NCBI GenBank assembly: GCA_910585295.1
Contig: CAJUDE010000052.1
Location: 1-56,027, forward strand
Reading direction: 5' to 3'
DNA from: an uncultured Lachnospiraceae bacterium
GTDB lineage: Bacteria > Bacillota > Clostridia > Lachnospirales > Lachnospiraceae
DNA: 56,027 nt
Numbering within the stretch: the stretch's first letter is position 1; the number at the start of each line of letters is the position of its first letter. The notes beneath the pieces are model-generated. The model ran no database searches, had not been told where the DNA came from, and worked only from the letters and a program-made list of their open reading frames with translations. This document shows, one piece after another, positions 51,264 through 56,027 of this stretch. A program made the position numbers and the translations under genes.

Positions 51264-52517
51264 TTTTTCATGGTTGTTTTTCCGGTATTGCAGGATTGCC
51301 TCTTTTAACTGCACGCCAATCCTTCTTGCCAGCTCTACCGGGACAGCGTTCCCAATCTGCTTATACTGGTCAGTGATGCCGCCGCTAAAGGCCCAATTAT
51401 CTGGAAATGACTGTATCCTGGCATATTCGCGTACGGTAAAAGGCCTGGTTTCTTCAGGATGGCAGCGCTCAGTCTGCTTCTGGGAAGGGCTGCAGGTTAA
51501 GGTAAGGCTTGGCTCATCCCAGCTAATCCTCCTTGCCATGCCGCGCCTGCCGCCGCCGGAATAATAAGATTTCCCCATATATTCTTTGGCGATTTCTTCT
51601 GGCAGGTCAACCCAGCACCCGCCTGGCGGCACCAATGCCAGGACTTTACGTTTCTTCTCACTGTACTGCTCCCCAATGCTGGCTGGGCAGTCTTTTAACG
51701 CTTCCCGCAATGTGGTCATTTTAGCTTCCGCTTTTGGATATGTAAATGTAATTGGCAAGCCCTTTTTCACCCCAATTATCACAATCCTCTCCCGCTTCTG
51801 CCCAACGCCAAAATAGGCGGCGTTTAATATTTGTTTCTGTACAGTATACCCAAGCTCTTCTAACACCCCTATAATAACGGACAAGGTTCTGCCATTGTCA
51901 TGGGACGCCAAACCGCGGACATTTTCCGCCAAAAACATTTTGGGCCTCACCTCTTTGACGCAACGCGCAAATTCATGGAACAATGTCCCCCTGGTATCGT
52001 CAAAACCCATTTTTTTGCCAGCATAGGAAAATGCCTGGCAGGGGAACCCGCCCGTCACAATATCCACCTTATCCTTATATTTTTTAAATGAAACATTGTG
52101 GATGTCGTCACAAATTACATTCCATTCCGGCCTATTTGCCCTTAAAGTCTCGCAACAGGCTTTATCAAATTCCACATATTCCAAGGTGGAAATCCCTGCC
52201 TGCTCCAGCCCAAGGGCAATCCCGCCTGCCCCTGCAAATAATTCAATTGCAGTCACTGCCGTTTTCTCATATACAATATCAGACGCATCGTCCCCATGCT
52301 TCTCTTCAAAATTCATAACCAAATTCGGGGATACACATAGAACCTTACATAAATCCACAACCCTGGTCTTAAATGGGTTGTATTCATCTGCAAGCATGAC
52401 TGACAACTGGTTCTTGGTAATTCCAAGGTTCTCTGCTAACTCTTTAAATGTCTTGATGCCCTGCTTATCCATGGCTTCTTTAACTTTGACTTTGGAAAGA
52501 TACATTTTTTCTACCAC
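51258..52517 (-). CDS. DNA (cytosine-5) methyltransferase with N-terminal HTH
   Basis: About 419 residues. An XRE-type HTH occupies about 15-65 (TFKELAENLGITKNQLSVML), then the C5-methyltransferase: motif I FAGAGGIALGLEQAG, catalytic motif IV GGFPCQAFSYAG, VI AENVRGL, VIII QKRERIVIIG, and X IGNAVPVELARRIG. All key motifs are intact. It protects the host against the neighbouring nuclease. The HTH could let it repress transcription at its own promoter, as known for some fused C5 enzymes. The start is the GTG at 52517 or the ATG at 52505; neither has a strong ribosome-binding site. Confidence 0.92.
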   Translation of the reverse strand: MVEKMYLSKVKVKEAMDKQGIKTFKELAENLGITKNQLSVMLADEYNPFKTRVVDLCKVLCVSPNLVMNFEEKHGDDASDIVYEKTAVTAIELFAGAGGIALGLEQAGISTLEYVEFDKACCETLRANRPEWNVICDDIHNVSFKKYKDKVDIVTGGFPCQAFSYAGKKMGFDDTRGTLFHEFARCVKEVRPKMFLAENVRGLASHDNGRTLSVIIGVLEELGYTVQKQILNAAYFGVGQKRERIVIIGVKKGLPITFTYPKAEAKMTTLREALKDCPASIGEQYSEKKRKVLALVPPGGCWVDLPEEIAKEYMGKSYYSGGGRRGMARRISWDEPSLTLTCSPSQKQTERCHPEETRPFTVREYARIQSFPDNWAFSGGITDQYKQIGNAVPVELARRIGVQLKEAILQYRKNNHEKL

Positions 52518-52538
52518 GCTTTCAAAAGTTGTGATTTT

Positions 52539-52567
52539 ATCTTAATATTTCAAAACCCTTTTGTCAA
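52539..52567 (-). promoter_or_regulatory. Promoter of the methyltransferase gene
   Basis: Minus strand: TTGACA (52562-52567), 17-bp spacer, TAAGAT (52539-52544). The -35 lies 3 bp from the left flanking repeat of the MITE-like element. The leader before translation is very short (about 15-30 nt). Confidence 0.7.
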
Positions 52568-52582
52568 TATGCTATCTCAGAT

Positions 52583-52776
52583 TTTGAGTTTCCCCATTTT
52601 TATAATAGCCTATATTATTGCGCCAAAAGGCCTTGCTGCCTTTGGCAGCATAGGCGTCTTGCACAAAAAGTGTCTGAAAAGCTAGCTTTCCATAGCGCTT
52701 TTATGTGCAAAGTGCTTCCATCACAAAGTGATGGAAACCTTTTGGCTCTATGAATTGCAAAATGGGGAAACTCAAA
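52583..52776. mobile_element. Complete MITE-like element, 194 bp
   Basis: Perfect 18-bp terminal inverted repeats TTTGAGTTTCCCCATTTT (52583-52600) and AAAATGGGGAAACTCAAA (52759-52776). They are bordered by identical 12-bp direct repeats GCTATCTCAGAT (52571-52582 and 52777-52788), which look like a target-site duplication. No coding capacity. Inside are stacked hairpins: CCAAAAGG/CCTTTTGG, GCTGCC-TTT-GGCAGC, GCACA...TGTGC enclosing AAAGCTAGCTTT, and TTCCATCAC-AAA-GTGATGGAA. Related fragments are at 6466-6578 and 44029-44076. The right direct repeat reaches the sortase stop codon. Confidence 0.8.
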
Positions 52777-52787
52777 GCTATCTCAGA

Positions 52788-53564
52788 TTATTTTACCCTC
52801 TTTGCCACAACCACAAACCTGCCGTTCTCTGTATGGCTGGAACAGGTAGAAAGTGTAAGGAAAGTGTCTCCATATGCTGCCGTCACTCCTGTATCATATA
52901 ATGACAGCCCCTTCACTGTCCCATAAAATTCCATAAATTCTTTTTCTGTGTCAGCCTGGTAGAACTTATAATATTCAAAATCACCTTCCGCAAGCTGGGA
53001 CCGAAAGGAAGCAAGGACCTGATATTCCCTTTCCTCAAAAAGAGTGTCAAAAGAAATCAACGGATGTTCCCTGAAATAATCCTCTTCTTTGTATTTATCC
53101 AAATTCCCAAACATACATCCATCTTGCATATTATGCCCATAGATAATAAAGTTTGTCCCAGGCGTGTGGATATCTGCAATTTCCCTTACATACAAACATC
53201 CATACTTATCTTTTTCTTTGTAAAAGCTATGGCTGAGGTAATATTCATCGTCCCCGCACTGCATGACCGGATAATCAATCTCTGTCCCAGCAATCGTTAG
53301 CCACCCTGCCAAATCATTGTTTTCCTGATAAAGCGTTTGATACTTTATTAACCTTTCCTCTGCATTCTGGGTTCCTTCTTGTTCTATTTCTGCTTCTATT
53401 TTGACAGAATTCCCTTCTCTCAGCAAATCCCTTATTTTTTCCTGCTGCTTTTCATGTTTCAGAAATAAATAGTATGCCTGGCCAACTGGTATCAGGCATA
53501 CTACCATAATCAAAAGAAGCAATGTCCTTAGGACGCGGAATCTTTTCTTTCTTTTATTACGCAT
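52788..53564 (-). CDS. Class B sortase
   Basis: About 258 residues. An N-terminal membrane anchor (about 9-27) precedes the sortase B domain: catalytic His in IIYGHNMQDG, Cys in TLSTCSSH and Arg in GRFVVVAKR. It would attach surface proteins to peptidoglycan or pilus-like structures. The start at 53564 follows GGAGAGAAGT and lies inside the end of the upstream surface protein gene (overlap 37 bp), so that protein is its likely substrate. Its stop codon abuts the MITE-like element. Confidence 0.93.
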   Translation of the reverse strand: MRNKRKKRFRVLRTLLLLIMVVCLIPVGQAYYLFLKHEKQQEKIRDLLREGNSVKIEAEIEQEGTQNAEERLIKYQTLYQENNDLAGWLTIAGTEIDYPVMQCGDDEYYLSHSFYKEKDKYGCLYVREIADIHTPGTNFIIYGHNMQDGCMFGNLDKYKEEDYFREHPLISFDTLFEEREYQVLASFRSQLAEGDFEYYKFYQADTEKEFMEFYGTVKGLSLYDTGVTAAYGDTFLTLSTCSSHTENGRFVVVAKRVK

Positions 53565-56026
53565 ACTTCTCTCCATTCCACGGCTACGCTCTTGCCAATA
53601 CTATGGTAATAAGCAAGGAACAGGAATATCACTAAAAGGCCTAAATACCTCCTTACCATCCCGCCCTTTTTTGCCCATGCAATCAGGCGGTAGACGATTT
53701 CTTCTTTTTTCTCTTTTGTAATCCCATGCTCCCCCTCAAAGTACAGAAGCAAATATCCAAATCCTGCAACCATGGCGGCAGTCGCATAAATTTTTACCTG
53801 GCTTCCCCCTCCGGTCCTTGGCTCCCCTTGAAAAGGGCTGCCTGGTACAGACGGCTTTCCAGGGTTATCTGGTACAGATGGCTTTCCAGGATTCCCTGGC
53901 TTTTTAAAATTCCCAATTTCTAAATTCCCATCCGACCCATTTCGTTCTTCCCGTTCCGATATCTTTTCCTTTTTCACATATAACGCTATAGATATCTCCT
54001 GGGTATTCTCATTGCCTGCATTGTCCTTTGCATAAACTTTAACTGTATGCTTTCCTTCCCCAGACAAATTCAGGGTGAAGCGGTAAGACTCCACCATCCC
54101 TCCCTGGAAATCTTCTTTTGGGAGCTTTACAACTTCTTCCTGGTCTATCTGGCAGCCCACTTCTGCTATGCCGCCGGAAACCTCCCCGTTTTTGCTGTCC
54201 TCCACCAAAACGTCAATGTCCACGGTCTCGTCCGCCATCCTGTCCTTGGTGTTTGAGAAGGTGATGGTTGGCGCGTTGTCCTCCACAACCACCCCGCCTC
54301 CCATAGCAGTCAAGGTTTTTGTGGCTGATATGTTCCCTGCGTTGTCCATGCAGGTGAGCAGTACCTTCCCCTTAAAGTCCCTGTCTATGGTAAATTCAGC
54401 CTCGTACCTCCCCGACTCTGCCTCCCTCTGCAAAGCACGGAGGATAAATGCGCCGCTGCCAAACGCCATGGATTGGCTGGACAGCCCATGCTGCTCTGTA
54501 ACCTGAGCCTCCCCGCCCTTTTCCTCACCCTGTTCTGGGACAAGGGTGTATTCTGCCCGTTTCATGCCGCTTCCCTCCTCCAGGACTGGCACGGTGATTA
54601 CAAGGTTTTCTTTTTTTATCAGCCAATTCAGGAAGTCTTTGCGCTCTGTGCTAAAAGACGCGTCTCCCATCTGTGGCGCAAGCTCATCCGCCCATTTGGC
54701 GTACAGGGTTGTCTCCAAAGAGTCTGTGTTGGCTTCCACCGGGCTTGCGAAGTCCCAAAGCCCGCCGTCTAGCCCGTTATCTTCCAGGCGCCAGCCCTTG
54801 AAATTATAGCCAGCCTTCTTTGGCTCTTCCACGGACTTCACCAGCCCCCCATAACGGACTTTCTGGGTATCAGGCTTCGTGCCATAGCCGCCGTTTAAGT
54901 CAAAATCCACTGTATAGACATCCCTGTCATAATACAGCTTCAACACGAGTTTTCCATCTTCCTCCAGCTTGCCAGAAAGGGCATTGGAGGGATGGGCGTT
55001 ATTAAAATGGAACCCTGCATACTCTTTTGGCGACGCTTCCACTTCCTTGCCCTTTATCCCGGTCAACCCCTCGGTATCAGAACCCTCTTTTGTGTAACCG
55101 TCCCCTTCTAAATCCTGCTTATAATGCTCCACCTGATAAGAAACGGCACGTTCATCCTCTTGCCATATGGCATACAGCACCGTATCTTCCCCATATCTCT
55201 GTATGCTTTCCACTGGGACATCCTCCCCGCCCCCATCTGGCTCTGTGTTCCAGCCCTGGAAGAGGTAGCCTGGGCGGGAGGGGGTGGATGCGATGGTGAA
55301 TTCTGGTATCTGGTATGTAACTTCCCCATGGACATTCGCACGGCTGTGCTGGATATCTGGATCTATAATACCTTGCGCGCCATTCAAGTCATAGGAAAGC
55401 ATAACCCCCTTCTTATATACCCCATAATACTCCTGCAATGGCTTCGTCAGGGCAAGGGCTGAGCCTGGGCTGACGTCCCCTGCATAGCTGTCTGTGTTGG
55501 CGTCCCAGCCCACAGGCTCCCATCCTTTCATCTCTTTTAGCCCCGGGGCTGTGATTTCCACGCTTAGGATACTTTCCTCCACCAGCTCAAACAGCCTCTC
55601 CTTGCTGCCCGCGCTGCCGGAGTAGAAGTCTGCGGCAAACACCTTTTTCTGGCTGTACTGGGCATACAGCACTGTGTCCTCCATGAACTTCTCCACACTC
55701 CCCTCTGCATAGGCGTCCCCATTGCCATCTGGGTCTGTGTCCCAGCCCACAAAGGTAAAGCCATCCCGTTGGGGTCCTTGGGCTATCGTGAATTCTGGCT
55801 CCTGGTACCCAATTTCCTGATGGACATTGGCAAAATAAGGCTTCGCCTCACTCTCTGGAACCTTCCCTGCGCCCTCTGCCACATAAGACAGGGTTACATC
55901 TTTCTGGTAAACTGCATAGAAGTCCGTCTCTTCTTTTGTCAATGTAGCCTCCTGGCCTGGCTTTAACTCCCCTGTATAGCCAGAGGGGTTCTCTTCCTCC
56001 CAGCCGATAAATGTAAAGCCCTCCAA
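53528..56026 (-). CDS. InlB-repeat cell-surface protein with sorting signal (5' end beyond window)
   Basis: At least 832 residues; the N-terminus lies beyond the right edge. Several Listeria-Bacteroides (InlB B-type) repeats appear, each with a pattern like FIGWEEENPSGYTG or FQGWNTEPDGGG, plus a MucBP-like segment (YQVEHYKQDLEGDGYTKEG) and an Ig-like region. A KPGNPGKPSVP-type linker leads to EPRTG followed by a hydrophobic helix, a sorting-signal layout with E at the usual first position. Unusually, about 75 more residues with a second hydrophobic helix follow before the stop. It is coupled to the sortase gene by overlap. Confidence 0.85.
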   Translation of the reverse strand: MEGFTFIGWEEENPSGYTGELKPGQEATLTKEETDFYAVYQKDVTLSYVAEGAGKVPESEAKPYFANVHQEIGYQEPEFTIAQGPQRDGFTFVGWDTDPDGNGDAYAEGSVEKFMEDTVLYAQYSQKKVFAADFYSGSAGSKERLFELVEESILSVEITAPGLKEMKGWEPVGWDANTDSYAGDVSPGSALALTKPLQEYYGVYKKGVMLSYDLNGAQGIIDPDIQHSRANVHGEVTYQIPEFTIASTPSRPGYLFQGWNTEPDGGGEDVPVESIQRYGEDTVLYAIWQEDERAVSYQVEHYKQDLEGDGYTKEGSDTEGLTGIKGKEVEASPKEYAGFHFNNAHPSNALSGKLEEDGKLVLKLYYDRDVYTVDFDLNGGYGTKPDTQKVRYGGLVKSVEEPKKAGYNFKGWRLEDNGLDGGLWDFASPVEANTDSLETTLYAKWADELAPQMGDASFSTERKDFLNWLIKKENLVITVPVLEEGSGMKRAEYTLVPEQGEEKGGEAQVTEQHGLSSQSMAFGSGAFILRALQREAESGRYEAEFTIDRDFKGKVLLTCMDNAGNISATKTLTAMGGGVVVEDNAPTITFSNTKDRMADETVDIDVLVEDSKNGEVSGGIAEVGCQIDQEEVVKLPKEDFQGGMVESYRFTLNLSGEGKHTVKVYAKDNAGNENTQEISIALYVKKEKISEREERNGSDGNLEIGNFKKPGNPGKPSVPDNPGKPSVPGSPFQGEPRTGGGSQVKIYATAAMVAGFGYLLLYFEGEHGITKEKKEEIVYRLIAWAKKGGMVRRYLGLLVIFLFLAYYHSIGKSVAVEWREVCVIKERKDSAS

Positions 56027-56027
56027 C

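Noticed and set aside
1..56027. CRISPR array or prophage
   Set aside because: No regularly spaced repeats with unique spacers, and no integrase, terminase or capsid-like genes were seen.

Overview
The window looks like a chromosomal segment of a low-GC, anaerobic Gram-positive gut bacterium, most likely Lachnospiraceae (Clostridia). This is an inference from several things: a propanediol-utilisation (pdu) operon that includes a eutJ gene, a two-subunit class I fumarase, InlB-type repeat proteins paired with a class B sortase, BspA-type leucine-rich repeats, and consensus TTGACA/TATAAT promoters with strong GGAGG ribosome-binding sites. No species name can be given from the sequence alone.

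Left part (1-7.9 kb): a strong leftward promoter with a leader resembling those of rRNA operons runs off the left edge. Then come tRNA-Ser(GCU), a methyl-accepting chemotaxis protein, both subunits of a class I fumarase, and a small module of a DUF4173-like membrane protein, an XRE regulator and a DUF2975 protein behind a perfect 13-bp inverted repeat. A CorA-like membrane protein of unknown role and a heavily structured intergenic repeat follow.

Centre (7.9-31.5 kb): a bacterial microcompartment for coenzyme-B12-dependent 1,2-propanediol degradation. One leftward operon, from 23.4 to 8.0 kb, reads pduA-B-C-D-E-G-H-K-J-L-eutJ-(pduM-like flavoprotein)-N-O-P-S-T-U-V. It encodes shell proteins, diol dehydratase and its reactivase, the CoA-acylating aldehyde dehydrogenase, the phosphotransacylase, cobalamin reductase and adenosyltransferase. 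Upstream, on the same strand, are a PP-loop ATPase, pduQ (alcohol dehydrogenase), an AraC-type response regulator and a PocR-domain sensor whose kinase region looks dead. The pduA promoter has two direct repeats 21 bp apart that overlap the -35 region, a typical AraC-family layout. Divergently, a cobalamin riboswitch precedes btuF-btuC-btuD-like genes for corrinoid uptake, so cofactor supply sits next to the enzyme that needs it. The locus lacks pduW (kinase), pduX and a diffusion facilitator. The PduK-like shell protein has an unusual 200-residue disordered, cysteine-free tail.

Envelope module (31.7-43.9 kb, all leftward): a two-component system (OmpR-type regulator and kinase), two tandem paralogous lipoproteins, an ABC-2-type exporter (two permeases and an ATPase), a membrane-anchored extracellular protein and a single-pass protein resembling a MacB/FtsX extracellular domain. 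The same GTAAA-N6-GTAAA direct repeat lies before the regulator gene and before the first lipoprotein gene, suggesting one regulon. A TelA-like and an XpaC-like gene follow. I regard the export module as the best candidate for an undescribed system.

Right part (44-56 kb): a large secreted VWA/BspA protein whose signal peptide is out of frame by one base at an A8 run (possible phase variation or slippage); an ABC-class ATPase; a convergent type II restriction-modification pair (PmeII-like nuclease and an HTH-fused C5 methyltransferase); a 194-bp MITE-like element with perfect 18-bp terminal inverted repeats and 12-bp flanking direct repeats; and a class B sortase overlapping the end of a large InlB-repeat surface protein that continues past the right edge. 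Pieces of the same MITE family occur at 6.5 kb and 44.0 kb, and two related ~110-bp palindromes lie at 31.6 kb and 50.4 kb.
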